Part shown: in pieces, positions 24,635 to 34,227 of the stretch
Layout: each line of letters starts with the position of its first letter
How positions within the stretch are numbered: the first letter of the stretch is position 1
Source: Enterococcus mediterraneensis
GTDB lineage: Bacteria > Bacillota > Bacilli > Lactobacillales > Enterococcaceae
Assembly: GCF_900604485.1 (NCBI RefSeq)
Contig: NZ_UWOP01000001.1
Coordinates: 915,501-979,500, forward strand
Direction: 5' to 3'
DNA: 64,000 bases
The notes under the pieces: model-generated
What the model was told of the DNA's origin: nothing
What the model saw: the letters and a program-made list of their open reading frames with translations, nothing else
Database searches by the model: none
Made by a program: the position numbers and the translations under genes

Positions 24635-24972
24635 TCTTCCTCCTGTTCCAAAGCCCAAGCTGAGAACACCTGTAAAACTTGGGCTTGCTCTACTTTGGAA
24701 AGCCGAGATCTAATCACGTGTTCGTGTTCACGTACAACACCATATACCGTTCCAAACGGAGATGTCCGTGTGTTTCTTTTGTATTCTTCCTTCAGCCAAT
24801 TCAACACGATTTGCTGATCTATGTTGAGTATTGGCTGTTCTATCGCCTTTATCGCTAGCTTAATGCTCCCGTAAAATGCTAGCGGTACATGCGGATATTT
24901 TTTTGAAAAATAATCGTCGGGATTTTCCAAAAAATCCTTTAATATCTTTACTGCTTCTTCACTCACATTCAT
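24631..24972 (-). CDS. Hypothetical phage protein (113 aa)
   Basis: MNVSEEAVKILKDFLENPDD continues with LAFYGSIKLAIKAIEQPILN and a charged C-terminal half ending ALEQEEE. The ATG at 24972 overlaps the stop of a 50-residue membrane protein gene; the longer upstream frame is that gene's shadow. Family not recognised, though the N-terminal half resembles small phage proteins that bind no known ligand. Confidence 0.65.
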   Translation of the reverse strand: MNVSEEAVKILKDFLENPDDYFSKKYPHVPLAFYGSIKLAIKAIEQPILNIDQQIVLNWLKEEYKRNTRTSPFGTVYGVVREHEHVIRSRLSKVEQAQVLQVFSAWALEQEEE

Positions 24973-25121
24973 TCCTCCTCCGACATAATCCAATAAAAAA
25001 ATCGCACTATTCCGTAAAGGACTCCAGTACACTTAAAACGGCACACTTTATTTTTATCGTAAATAGCACTATCAGGAAAAAAGATTATGACCAATACTAG
25101 AAATAATGTAAAATCATTCAT
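24969..25121 (-). CDS. Small membrane protein (50 aa)
   Basis: MNDFTLFLVLVIIFFPDSAI forms one N-terminal membrane helix; the rest is a Cys-containing basic stretch (CRFKCTGVLYGIVRFFYWIM). ATG overlaps the TGA of the upstream gene (ATGA), and its stop overlaps the next start. Coding is inferred from this tight coupling. Confidence 0.5.
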   Translation of the reverse strand: MNDFTLFLVLVIIFFPDSAIYDKNKVCRFKCTGVLYGIVRFFYWIMSEEE

Positions 25122-25321
25122 TCTGCTACCTCCTCGATCATTACTTCAACCACGTGAACCGTGCGCGTAGAATAGCCATTCCACATATCTGCTATCAAAG
25201 TCAGCAGTTCTTTTTTGGGAGAGATGATATCCGGTGTAAGAAATAGTTTGATTGACAGACCGTCATTAATATTAAATCCATCCACATATCCCAGTTTTTC
25301 TTTCAAAACGTAGTATTTCAT
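25118..25321 (-). CDS. Hypothetical phage protein (67 aa)
   Basis: MKYYVLKEKLGYVDGFNIND is followed by a beta/alpha chain ending TVHVVEVMIEEVAE. GGAGG is 4-5 bases before the ATG. Its start overlaps the DUF1642 gene stop by 4 bases. Not recognised. Confidence 0.65.
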   Translation of the reverse strand: MKYYVLKEKLGYVDGFNINDGLSIKLFLTPDIISPKKELLTLIADMWNGYSTRTVHVVEVMIEEVAE

Positions 25322-25848
25322 ACTTCCTCCACACTCCCATCGACTAATAACGCTACTGCTTCGGCTTTGGATTTGTCGGTAAAAAGTAAAGCGTCAAATC
25401 CAGAGCAGTTGCTACTATGCGCAGTTTTATCTACAGTGTAAAGGTGCAAATCATAAACATACTCACCATCATTATCTTTAACAACCCATCGTGGCTCTTT
25501 CTCGATCTCGTAGCCGTATCTAAGCGCATCGCACAACAGATAAAGCGTGTCAGCATCCTCAGATAGCCAGTCGTAGAAATCACCAGACCATTGCCAATTT
25601 TCGCTGATAAATCCGTCAGAATCCGTTGCGTATTCGACTGCTGAGAACAGATCAATTACATCAGTTGAATATTGCGCGTGTTTTAACCACGGTTCAGCCG
25701 CTTTTGGCAATTTGACCTTCTGCGGTTCGTCTAATTTCTCAACTAGTTGAATCACTTCGGCTAATTGATAGTATTGCAATTCATGATTTTTATTTTTTCT
25801 AAATTCTTTCCATTCTTCTAAAATCTTCAATAGCTCCTGTTTCTTCAT
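25318..25848 (-). CDS. DUF1642 family phage protein (176 aa)
   Basis: The middle 'KVKLPKAAEPWLKHAQYS...DLFSAVEYATDSDGFISENW' and the C-terminal half with RWVVKDNDGEYVYDLHLY and 'DKSKAEAVALLVDGSVEEV' are those of DUF1642 (PF07852), common in enterococcal, lactococcal and streptococcal prophages. Function unknown. The gene heads the block of small overlapping genes; tandem 11-bp repeats lie just upstream of its ribosome site. Confidence 0.85.
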   Translation of the reverse strand: MKKQELLKILEEWKEFRKNKNHELQYYQLAEVIQLVEKLDEPQKVKLPKAAEPWLKHAQYSTDVIDLFSAVEYATDSDGFISENWQWSGDFYDWLSEDADTLYLLCDALRYGYEIEKEPRWVVKDNDGEYVYDLHLYTVDKTAHSSNCSGFDALLFTDKSKAEAVALLVDGSVEEV

Positions 25849-25859
25849 AAGCTCCTCCT

Positions 25860-25881
25860 GTCACGCGAATGTCACGCGAAT
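25860..25881. repeat. Tandem 11-bp repeat before the DUF1642 gene
   Basis: GTCACGCGAAT occurs twice head to tail at 25860-25870 and 25871-25881, immediately upstream of the ribosome site. An extended -10 candidate (TGATAATAT, minus strand) and a TTGATACATCAA palindrome lie just beyond. It may be an operator for an internal promoter. Confidence 0.5.
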
Positions 25882-25957
25882 ATTATCATTGATACATCAA
25901 TGTTTATTGGCAACTAACCGCCAGAAATGTCGGTCAGTCAATCGATTAATTTGGTGT

Positions 25958-27380
<1,423 letters not shown>

Positions 27381-27407
27381 TCTTGCTCCTTCTTCCTATT
27401 CCATAAT

Positions 27408-27423
27408 ATCTTCCGTTAGCGGA
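27408..27423. repeat. 16-bp direct repeat, copy 2
   Basis: Same 16 bases as 26548-26563, here at the 3' end of the HsdM-like C-terminal ORF. Suggests insertion or recombination of the intervening methyltransferase gene at this sequence. Confidence 0.8.
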
Positions 27424-28129
27424 ACAAATCTAGTTGTCCACATCGCTTGCTAGTAAATATAGATTTCGTAGCATCGATGACTGCTTCATCCCCCGTCAGT
27501 TCATCCAACATCATTAGAAAATTGTTTTCGTTCTCTTCAATTTGCCGATCAATTTCGAGTATTTCAGCGCTTAATTTCACGATGTCGATCGGTTCTTCTT
27601 CTTCAAAAGTATCGACATATCTTGGAATATTCAAATTGAAATCATTCTCAGCAATTTCATCAGCTGTTGCCACATGAGCATATTTTTCTATATCTCTCCA
27701 TTGATGATAAACATCTAATATCTTATCAATATGATTAGCCTCTAAAACATTTTGGTTTTTCCCTTTTGTAAAATCGTTTGAAGCATCAATGAAAAGTACC
27801 GATTTATCCTGCCTTCCTTTTTCAAGAACAATCAGAACAGTTGGAATTTGGGTTCCGAAAAAGATATTTGCAGGAAGCCCAACAATCGCTTTAATCGCTC
27901 CTTCTTCGAGTAACTTTTTCCGGATTTTTCCTTCTGCCGCTCCCCTGAAAAGCACTCCGTGTGGTAAGACAATAGCCATCGTGCTTCCATCTTCTAATTT
28001 TGAGTATCCATGTAGTAAAAACGCATAATCCGCTTTGGTTTTAGGAGCTAACCCATAGTTCTCAAACCTTTCATCCATTTTCTGATTCCAACTTGCTGAA
28101 AATGGCGGATTCATAATAATAGAATTCAA
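27416..28129 (-). CDS. N6-adenine methylase, C-terminal fragment (HsdM-like, 237 aa)
   Basis: Begins at TTG (28129) 7 bases after AAGGAGG: MNSIIMNPPFSASWNQKM. The catalytic NPPF motif is present near residue 7, followed by typical HsdM sequence (KADYAFLLHGYSKLEDGSTM, VLPHGVLFRGAAEGKIRKKL, IVGLPANIFFGTQIPTVLIV, FNLNIPRYVD). It lacks motif I, which is encoded at 28645-29178. The HTH gene at 28131-28682 lies between the halves. The two chains may associate to form an active enzyme, or the methylase may be dead. Confidence 0.85.
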   Translation of the reverse strand: MNSIIMNPPFSASWNQKMDERFENYGLAPKTKADYAFLLHGYSKLEDGSTMAIVLPHGVLFRGAAEGKIRKKLLEEGAIKAIVGLPANIFFGTQIPTVLIVLEKGRQDKSVLFIDASNDFTKGKNQNVLEANHIDKILDVYHQWRDIEKYAHVATADEIAENDFNLNIPRYVDTFEEEEPIDIVKLSAEILEIDRQIEENENNFLMMLDELTGDEAVIDATKSIFTSKRCGQLDLFR

Positions 28130-28130
28130 G

Positions 28131-28682
28131 CTAATACCTCCTTGTTGCAAAATTCATAAATTTTTGATGGGCTTCTTTTTGAGCGTTGCTTGTTTGTCTC
28201 ATTGCATTTTCGCAAAGGATTTTTCTTGAACGTACGAAATATTTAATTGTCACATATTTTAGTTTCAAGCGATCCGCAATCTCTTGCCGCGTATACCCCA
28301 ATGATGCCAACCTTCTGATTTCTCCGTCTAACTCTTTTAATGTATCTGGATGAGTAATCGTCTTATTCAGCCCCAAATGTTTGACTTTATTTCTAACGCT
28401 AATTTCATCCACACCTAAGACTTTGCCAATTTCTTTTTGAGTCATACCGTTGCGAAGAGAATTTTTGATTATTTCTACGTCCCTATCCGAAAACCGTTTT
28501 TCCAAATAGTTAACATATGGATAAGCTTTCCTTAATTTGGATAGTTTCACTTTAACAGCTGCATGAGATCGTCCTAAATACTTTGCTACATCTTTTGTCG
28601 TTTCTCCGCTTGGATCTTGGCTGAAGGAAATAAGATAATCGATTTCATCTTCCGTCCATGTTCGTCCTTTCATATAGTTCAC
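28131..28682 (-). CDS. HTH DNA-binding protein inserted in a methylase gene (183 aa)
   Basis: At least three HTH units are visible: a Myb/SANT-like 'MKGRTWTEDEIDYLISFSQD...DVAKYLGRSHAAVKVKLSKL', a second 'DRDVEIIKNSLRNGMTQKEIGKVLGVDEISVRNKV', and a third 'GEIRRLASLGYTRQEIADRLKLKYVTIKYFV'. Such arrays resemble the DNA-recognition part of phage homing endonucleases, but no nuclease motif is visible. It starts inside the methylase N-terminal ORF (38-base overlap, AGAGGTGA upstream) and its stop lies one base before the C-terminal ORF's start codon. Confidence 0.8.
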   Translation of the reverse strand: MNYMKGRTWTEDEIDYLISFSQDPSGETTKDVAKYLGRSHAAVKVKLSKLRKAYPYVNYLEKRFSDRDVEIIKNSLRNGMTQKEIGKVLGVDEISVRNKVKHLGLNKTITHPDTLKELDGEIRRLASLGYTRQEIADRLKLKYVTIKYFVRSRKILCENAMRQTSNAQKEAHQKFMNFATRRY

Positions 28683-29178
28683 CTCTGATCATGCTAAAGC
28701 GGTTACTCGTGGAATTTAGAAAATAAGTTGCTTTTAGATCGCCACTCAGACTATCCATATGCCGCACGATTCCATCCATATTTCTTATTGCCATATTAAA
28801 GAGCAAAAATGGAATCGCGCGATCGGATAATTCTTCGGCTTCGAAAAAAGCGGCCGGATTTTCATTCCAAAATTGGATCATCATTCCACCTGTACCGGCA
28901 GTCGCTTCAAAATATTTATCAGCTTTCCCGACAAGCAACGCTGACAATTTACTAACTGAATTTGGTGTAAAATCTTGTTTTTTCACTTTTCTGTCGGCGT
29001 GTTCTGCTTCAAAATAATGCTGGAACCATTCATAAGACAGATCTGATTCGTTTTCTAAAAAGCTCAAGAAAAGCTTGTCTCTCGTTTCATCGTCCATTAG
29101 CAGCATCAACATTTTATGTGGCGCTTCATACGACTCGTTAATTTCGAGAAGTTCATTTATTTTTTCTGTAGTCAGCAT
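28645..29178 (-). CDS. N6-adenine methylase, N-terminal fragment (HsdM-like, 177 aa)
   Basis: Starts MLTTEKINELLEINESYEAP and contains the SAM-binding motif I, 'KYFEATAGTGGMMIQFW', after QDFTPNSVSKLSALLVG. It ends in ...NSTSNRFS and then a short unrelated tail (MIRGELYERTNMDGR) read from the inserted HTH gene. The NPPF half is at 27416-28129. An earlier ATG at 29217 lies in the inverted repeat, so the amino end might depend on the orientation of the adjacent segment. Confidence 0.85.
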   Translation of the reverse strand: MLTTEKINELLEINESYEAPHKMLMLLMDDETRDKLFLSFLENESDLSYEWFQHYFEAEHADRKVKKQDFTPNSVSKLSALLVGKADKYFEATAGTGGMMIQFWNENPAAFFEAEELSDRAIPFLLFNMAIRNMDGIVRHMDSLSGDLKATYFLNSTSNRFSMIRGELYERTNMDGR

Positions 29179-29194
29179 TCTTTTTTCCTTTCCA

Positions 29195-29220
29195 TTTGAG
29201 CCTTCAACTAAATCCATGAA
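29195..29220. repeat. 26-bp inverted repeat, left arm
   Basis: Matches the reverse complement of 29315-29340 at 24 of 26 bases (core TTTGAGCCTTCA...ATCCATGAA). The arms enclose about 94 bp directly upstream of the methylase N-terminal gene and 9 bp from the end of a tyrosine recombinase gene. Candidate recombination site. Confidence 0.85.
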
Positions 29221-29314
29221 TTATTTTTTAAGGATGCGTCATGGCAAAATATTTAGCTTCCGGACTAAACTTTCGCTCGGCATTTCAATACCAGTATCCC
29301 GTCCCTCCCTTCTT

Positions 29315-29340
29315 TTCATGGATTTGGCTGAAGGCTCAAA
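29315..29340. repeat. 26-bp inverted repeat, right arm
   Basis: Partner of 29195-29220. Read outward, both arms encode MDL(V/A)EGSN, and the two differences are A/G and T/C, so the arms may derive from a coding sequence that was duplicated in inverse orientation. Confidence 0.85.
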
Positions 29341-29348
29341 CTTTTTCT

Positions 29349-30293
29349 TTAAGCTATCTGCATCAACACACTCATCATTTTTTGATCGTCTTTTTTCTTC
29401 AGCTCGTCTAAAACATGCGCATAAGTCTCTTGTGTCACTCCCACATCCGCATGCCCCAATCGGGAAGAAATCGTTTGAATAGACACGCCTTCGGCTAGTA
29501 AGACACTAGCATGTGTGTGGCGTAGGGCATGTAGCCCTATTTGCGGAATTCCTAGCGTCTTACACTTCGTCACCATGTAATTGACATAAGTGGAATTATA
29601 TTGCCGCTTATATTGCCCGTTTTCTAGTTTTTCGACGAAGATTGGCTCATTTGGTGGTAACCCATTCAAAAGTGGCTTAAACTGCCCCACAATCTGCCAA
29701 TCAATTGCGATTTTTCGTACGCTACTTTCCGTTTTGGTTTTCTTAAACCCGCCGGTCGTCCGTTTGTAATCCCACGTCTTATCGATAGTTAAATGGTTAG
29801 TGGTCCAATCAAAATCAGCCGGCGTGATAGCCAAACATTCGGCAAATCGCATACCTGTTTTTGCCAGCAGCAAGATAAACCAATCTCGATTGATTCCGTG
29901 TGTGAGATCCAGCGAGTGGAGCAGTTTTGTCAGCTCTTCTTTTTGCAGAAATTTTGGTCGTTTTTCTCTAGGCTCTCTGCCTTTAATCACCGCCCGATAA
30001 GTAGGATCTTTCGCCAGGATCCCATCATGAAACGCGTCCACGATACAACCTTTGATTTGATGGTGAAAATCAGTAACCGTTTGTTTCTCGTGTGTCTTGG
30101 CATACTCATTGATAATTTTCTGATACTCGTTTCTGTCAAAATCCGACATGAATAGTTTAGGGCAGATACTTCTTAGCTGCTTTGCGGTCATGTAATATTT
30201 TTTCAACGTGACATCTGCAATAGCGCCGACTTTATATGTTTCAATCCAGTTTTCGAAATAATCGCAAAATAAAATTTCTTTCTTTTTTGTCAT
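29349..30293 (-). CDS. Second tyrosine recombinase, short form (314 aa)
   Basis: Core-binding domain in residues 1-100 (DYFENWIETYKVGAIADVTL, KGCIVDAFHDGILAKDP) and a complete catalytic domain with Arg in KTGMRFAECLAI, the HxxR motif in LHALRHTHASVLL, His in SSRLGHADVG and Tyr in TQETYAHVLD. It lacks the N-terminal arm-DNA-binding domain present in the prophage integrase at 37227. That shape fits invertase-type recombinases acting on simple sites, and a 26-bp inverted repeat lies 9 bp away. It could instead be the integrase of an older inserted element. Confidence 0.9.
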   Translation of the reverse strand: MTKKKEILFCDYFENWIETYKVGAIADVTLKKYYMTAKQLRSICPKLFMSDFDRNEYQKIINEYAKTHEKQTVTDFHHQIKGCIVDAFHDGILAKDPTYRAVIKGREPREKRPKFLQKEELTKLLHSLDLTHGINRDWFILLLAKTGMRFAECLAITPADFDWTTNHLTIDKTWDYKRTTGGFKKTKTESSVRKIAIDWQIVGQFKPLLNGLPPNEPIFVEKLENGQYKRQYNSTYVNYMVTKCKTLGIPQIGLHALRHTHASVLLAEGVSIQTISSRLGHADVGVTQETYAHVLDELKKKDDQKMMSVLMQIA

Positions 30294-30298
30294 AGCCC

Positions 30299-30673
30299 CT
30301 ACACCTCTTCAAACAAAATCGCATAATCATCGATATCCAGTACCTTCGCGATCTCCTGTACGGTCTTTAACGTTGCATTCAGCTTTTTATTTTTCGCCAG
30401 TGACGTATTCCCGCTAATCAGCTCAGTCCATGTCATTTCTTTATTTTTTCGATGCCAGTCCACATTGGACCAGAATATTTCTAAGAGATCCTTTTCTTTC
30501 CCTGGTTCCCGATACCCAATATTTAGAAAATACTCTTCCACATAATGCAGTTCCGCACGATAGCTGCTGTGTCCTTTTAAAAGACGTGCTTCCTCTAAGC
30601 TTGCATGCCGGAACGTGCGATTTTTTTCGTCAGCGACGATGGCTGATTTGTTGTTGTAATAGATTTTAAGCAT
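30299..30673 (-). CDS. Putative XRE-type HTH regulator upstream of the recombinase (124 aa)
   Basis: Residues 75-124 form a likely HTH (NKEMTWTELISGNTSLAKNK followed by LNATLKTVQEIAKVLDIDDY), preceded by a poorly conserved N-terminal half (MLKIYYNNKSAIVADEKNRT). Only 5 bp separate it from the recombinase gene, so it may control the recombinase or serve as its directionality factor. GAGGGGG precedes the ATG. Function inferred. Confidence 0.65.
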   Translation of the reverse strand: MLKIYYNNKSAIVADEKNRTFRHASLEEARLLKGHSSYRAELHYVEEYFLNIGYREPGKEKDLLEIFWSNVDWHRKNKEMTWTELISGNTSLAKNKKLNATLKTVQEIAKVLDIDDYAILFEEV

Positions 30674-30715
30674 GTTATACTGTCCCCCTCTTGTCTTGCC
30701 TTAGTACATTTATCC

Positions 30716-31177
30716 CTAAAACGGCAAATTTGATTCATCAATATCGACTGCGCCTGAAAACGGGTCTGACGTTGCGCTGTAACTACTTTGACTGCTACGG
30801 GAATAATTCCCCTCTGCACCCTGCGAACGCCCTGACGTTTGGCTATTCGAACCCTCACGCTTGCTTTCTAGCAGGCTAAACGATTCGACTACAACCTCAG
30901 TCACATACACACGCTGCCCCTGTTGATTCTCATAAGAACGTGTTTGGATACGTCCTGTGACACCGACCAGCGAACCCTTCTTCGCGTAATTGGCTAGATT
31001 TTCAGCCGCCTTGCGCCAAATCACACAGTTGATGAAGTCCGCTTCACGTTCTCCGCTTTGGTTAGTGAAATTGCGGTTCACAGCAAGCGTAAAACTTGCT
31101 GTTGCCGCACCACTTGCTGTATACCGTAAATCAGGATCTTTTGTTAATCGCCCAACTAAAACTACTTGATTAATCAT
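30716..31177 (-). CDS. ssb: Single-stranded DNA-binding protein (153 aa)
   Basis: OB-fold in residues 1-105: [81 protein letters not shown] Ser/Gly-rich linker leads to the acidic tip DIDESNLPF that recruits replication and repair proteins. Phage-borne paralog of host SSB; overlaps nothing and sits directly after the replication gene. Confidence 0.96.
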   Translation of the reverse strand: MINQVVLVGRLTKDPDLRYTASGAATASFTLAVNRNFTNQSGEREADFINCVIWRKAAENLANYAKKGSLVGVTGRIQTRSYENQQGQRVYVTEVVVESFSLLESKREGSNSQTSGRSQGAEGNYSRSSQSSYSATSDPFSGAVDIDESNLPF

Positions 31178-31179
31178 CG

Positions 31180-32103
31180 CTATTCCTCCTTGAAATATTC
31201 GTTCATCATCTGATCGATGTAAGCTTTCCGTTCAGGATCGCTTTTGAAATTTGCCTTCTGTGCTTCCCAATCCGGAAGTGTTTCTCTCTTCACCGGCTGC
31301 CCGTAGTTCTGCTGCGGCTTAGGCTGTGTCTTATCTTTCCTAGCCCAGTTCCGGATCGTTGCTAGGTGATTCTTGTAAGTCTTGCCTGTTGATGCCATGT
31401 ATGCCGATAGCCGTTCGATCCGTTCTTGCCAATCACTTGGAAACTCTGTTTTGAGTTTTTCAAGGTCTTGATCTGTAAAAAGGACGTTTTGATATTCGCC
31501 GTATTTGTGACGGACGGGTTTAGCCTGAGATTTTTTCGAAGGCTTTGACGAATCGTGGTACGAATCGTTATACGAATCGTGGTACGATTCCTCATTATCA
31601 TTCTCATTATCATTTTCATTATCATTAAGTTTTTCTTTTGCTACTTTTCTTTTTGCCATCTCTTTTTCAAAAGCGGATTTTATCGTTTGGTCAAAATCTC
31701 GAATTGACTTATTCCAAAAACCAGTAAGATGGTTGTAAGCACGAATTATCAATTCTGTATCGTCTATTTTCGTAAGTTCCTTTTCCAACAGATCAATAAC
31801 AGGCTTCCCCCCTTTTACAACGCTGTATTTTAAGGAATTAAGAACAGCTATTTCTTGCGTGTCGTCGTTATAGACGATGTTCTTATATTTATCTTGGAAT
31901 CGTTGCAATAACACCGCTACAACCTCAACCGTATATCCAGTTTCAAAGCTGATCAATCGCTTAGGAAGTTTGTATATCCCTAGTTGTGTCGTGTGAGGAT
32001 TAGTCATGAGATACAACATGAAGAATTTGTCTTCGACAGAAAACTTGTCAATCACCTTCCCATCTTCCCAAAACTGAGTGTCGACAATTCTTTTAATACT
32101 CAA
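31180..32103 (-). CDS. Phage replication initiation protein (307 aa)
   Basis: N-terminal winged-helix initiator-type region ([56 protein letters not shown]) followed by a low-complexity linker [12 protein letters not shown] and [12 protein letters not shown] at residues about 158-182, then a C-terminal DnaD/DnaA-loader-like domain. The linker DNA contains iterons and an AT-rich block, as in lambda O. Starts at TTG with AAAGGGG upstream, overlapping the upstream gene by 11 bases. Confidence 0.85.
   Translation of the reverse strand: MSIKRIVDTQFWEDGKVIDKFSVEDKFFMLYLMTNPHTTQLGIYKLPKRLISFETGYTVEVVAVLLQRFQDKYKNIVYNDDTQEIAVLNSLKYSVVKGGKPVIDLLEKELTKIDDTELIIRAYNHLTGFWNKSIRDFDQTIKSAFEKEMAKRKVAKEKLNDNENDNENDNEESYHDSYNDSYHDSSKPSKKSQAKPVRHKYGEYQNVLFTDQDLEKLKTEFPSDWQERIERLSAYMASTGKTYKNHLATIRNWARKDKTQPKPQQNYGQPVKRETLPDWEAQKANFKSDPERKAYIDQMMNEYFKEE
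31548..31626. other. Putative phage replication origin (iterons plus AT-rich block)
   Basis: Three tandem 12-bp units ACGAATCGTGGT, ACGAATCGTTAT, ACGAATCGTGGT (31548-31583) plus a partial fourth are followed by three ATTATCATT-type AT-rich units (31594-31626). All lie inside the initiator gene. This mirrors the iteron plus AT-rich layout of ori-lambda inside gene O. Confidence 0.65.
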
Positions 32104-32836
32104 CTGAAAATCCCCTTTCTTCCATCATCCTTTTCCAACTCGTCCAGTTACTTGCGTTTAACGCAATCTCTCTCAATTCGTCTATATCATCGCTTGATTG
32201 ACAAGCGTTTTTCAAAGCGACAATCGCTAGTCTATCGTCAACATAATTAAATCTGTTTCTCATAATGCCGCGGATGTAGTAAAGTTCTTTCATCAACTCA
32301 TCCTGTGGATTTTTAGACCAGTAAGCCACACTCGGAATTTTGCTGAATGCTTGGCTGGCGTCCTCGTAACTCAAAGCAGATTTATCAATAGCTTCTGATA
32401 GCTCAATGTAAGAGTATTGTTTCAGCCATTTTTTTATCGATTTTTTCCCAGTTTCGCTAACCTCATACCCTGTGACCTCTTCGAATTCTTCTGCCAAGAC
32501 ATCGATCACATCATCATCCATCTTTTTAAGGCTCTGCCGCCAATCGATCATCATCTCAAGCTGTATTCTTCTTTCGTTCAGCTCTTCTAGTTGTTGCTTT
32601 TGCTTAGCAAGAGCTGAATCATCTGATAATTCGATGTTGGTTTTCCCTCTGTTACAGTCTCGACAGGAAGTAATCAAGTTGCTACTGTCGTTGTCTCCAC
32701 CTTTAGAGACAGGAACGATATGATCGACTTCTAAAATCACATCCGGCGCTGACTTCCCACAGTATTGGCATTTAAAGGAGTCCCTTTTAAATATTTCAAA
32801 ACGTAATTTTTTTCCTATACCTTTGCGATTCGACAT
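32093..32836 (-). CDS. HNH endonuclease domain protein (247 aa)
   Basis: Residues 1-70 are a compact HNH domain: RFEIFKRDSFKCQYCGKSAP, VDHIVPVSKGGDNDSSNLIT, SCRDCNRGKT, with the zinc CxxC pairs and the DH catalytic motif. The C-terminal two thirds is helical (WRQSLKKMDDDVIDVLAEEF, SYIELSEAIDKSALSYED) and resembles phage replication-associated proteins. It is encoded just upstream of the initiator gene, suggesting a role in replication or recombination. Confidence 0.88.
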   Translation of the reverse strand: MSNRKGIGKKLRFEIFKRDSFKCQYCGKSAPDVILEVDHIVPVSKGGDNDSSNLITSCRDCNRGKTNIELSDDSALAKQKQQLEELNERRIQLEMMIDWRQSLKKMDDDVIDVLAEEFEEVTGYEVSETGKKSIKKWLKQYSYIELSEAIDKSALSYEDASQAFSKIPSVAYWSKNPQDELMKELYYIRGIMRNRFNYVDDRLAIVALKNACQSSDDIDELREIALNASNWTSWKRMMEERGFSVEY

Positions 32837-32848
32837 ACTATCTCCCTC

Positions 32849-33523
32849 CTAAATCCCCAACCGCTTGATTGTCTCCTCGTTCAGTTTGGTTGGGATAATC
32901 TGATATTTGTTCAAAAAGTTTTGTGTTCCGATTCGATGTTCTTCGCCATGATGGATACGACATCCGGCATAAAAATAGTGTTTTGTATGATCTATCTTCC
33001 GACGATTATTCCCCATCCCTACTGTATCGATGTGACAAATATCCGCAGGCTTACCGCAGATACAACATTTTCGGCAAACAATCGACTTGTAGAAAAAGTA
33101 TTCCTGGTTCGCTGGCAAGATCTCATAGCCTTTTTTAAACGGAATATCCCACTCGAACACAAAATCGAGAATGATATCAGCAAGTAGTGTCGCATCGGTC
33201 ATCGTGTTTACCGAGGCATCTGCTAAACTGATTTTTGAGCCTGTGAGAGCTTCGTAGACGTGATAGAAATAGTCTTTAAGACTCTCAATAGGTTCACCGG
33301 TAAAAGCATAGATATCGCCCAGCAACGCGTATATAAATCGGCGTTGTTCCGCTGTGAATCGACGCGGATCAGTAAACCGGAATTCAATCTCACGATCGCC
33401 GTCATAATCGAAGTACATCGTTTTGAGGCGTTCGATATTTAGTTCCTCGTTGATGTCAACCGTCAAGCGTTGAAAGTCTAGTTTTTTTATGACTGCGGAA
33501 TATTTTTCATTGAACATTTCCAT
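32849..33523 (-). CDS. Putative HNHc nuclease (HNHc_6 family, 224 aa)
   Basis: C-terminal third has the zinc/nuclease pattern CRKCCICGKPADICHIDTVG, HTKHYFYAGCRIHHGEEHRI. The N-terminal part with FTDPRRFTAEQRRFIYALLG matches a family of phage recombination-associated nucleases (PF16784) often adjacent to annealing proteins, as here. ATG at 33523 overlaps the Sak gene stop. Confidence 0.87.
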   Translation of the reverse strand: MEMFNEKYSAVIKKLDFQRLTVDINEELNIERLKTMYFDYDGDREIEFRFTDPRRFTAEQRRFIYALLGDIYAFTGEPIESLKDYFYHVYEALTGSKISLADASVNTMTDATLLADIILDFVFEWDIPFKKGYEILPANQEYFFYKSIVCRKCCICGKPADICHIDTVGMGNNRRKIDHTKHYFYAGCRIHHGEEHRIGTQNFLNKYQIIPTKLNEETIKRLGI

Positions 33524-34227
33524 CACTTCTCGTTGTTTTCTTTAGCGGCTTTCATCTGTTCAATTCCGCTTTCTGTATACTTTTTGATTTGTTCATACAT
33601 CGTTTCGTTGACGTCTTCTAACTTCCCACCGTATTGAAAATATGCAAGGACTTGATTTTCAAACGTTTTTGGCGCGCGATTTTTCAAAGCTGCTGCTTCT
33701 TCAAACAAGGCTTTCAGTTCTTCGATCTGTTCTTTCGTAGCAGAAGGCATTTCCGGTAAGTCTTCTCCGGCGTAGATATATAGACCTAAGCCAAACATCG
33801 CTAGATTTTTTACCAAACAACGCATGATCGTCTTGTTAACGTCAAACATAGTTGCCGCTTCAACATTCTTTTCGATATAGTTTCCAGTCCACTGTTTATT
33901 TTTATATTCCTTAACCTGATAGGTGTAAGGCTGATTTTTCATCGCTTTATTGGCACCGTCCATAACAGGCAACCACATTTCGTGTGTTAACTTGCCGATC
34001 GTCACTTTGGTAAAAACCATATACCCTGTGTTTTCGTCATAAACGTAAGGTAAATTGTTTTCAAATTTCAAAATCTCGTAGGTTGCTTCGGGATAGAGAC
34101 GTTTCACCTCAGACCAAGCCCACGCCCAAGAAAGATAAGTCAATGTTGTATTTCCAGACTTCTTTTTTTCCGTGTGTCCATTTACATCAAGTGTGAATAA
34201 GCTTTTAAAAATTTCTTCTTGATTCAT
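33523..34227 (-). CDS. Sak-type single-strand annealing protein (DUF1071, 234 aa)
   Basis: MNQEEIFKSLFTLDVNGHTE, TYLSWAWAWSEVKRLYPEAT and 'NVEAATMFDVNKTIMRCLVKNLAMFGLGLYIYAGEDLPE' are hallmarks of the DUF1071/Sak family (PF06378), Rad52-like annealing proteins used in phage recombination. ATG at 34227 chosen for GGAGGAG 9 bases upstream. Works with SSB and the adjacent nucleases. Confidence 0.92.
   Translation of the reverse strand: MNQEEIFKSLFTLDVNGHTEKKKSGNTTLTYLSWAWAWSEVKRLYPEATYEILKFENNLPYVYDENTGYMVFTKVTIGKLTHEMWLPVMDGANKAMKNQPYTYQVKEYKNKQWTGNYIEKNVEAATMFDVNKTIMRCLVKNLAMFGLGLYIYAGEDLPEMPSATKEQIEELKALFEEAAALKNRAPKTFENQVLAYFQYGGKLEDVNETMYEQIKKYTESGIEQMKAAKENNEK

Noticed and set aside
31548..31626. 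CRISPR-like array
   Set aside because: Units are contiguous 12-mers without spacers and encode the protein linker; origin iterons explain them better.
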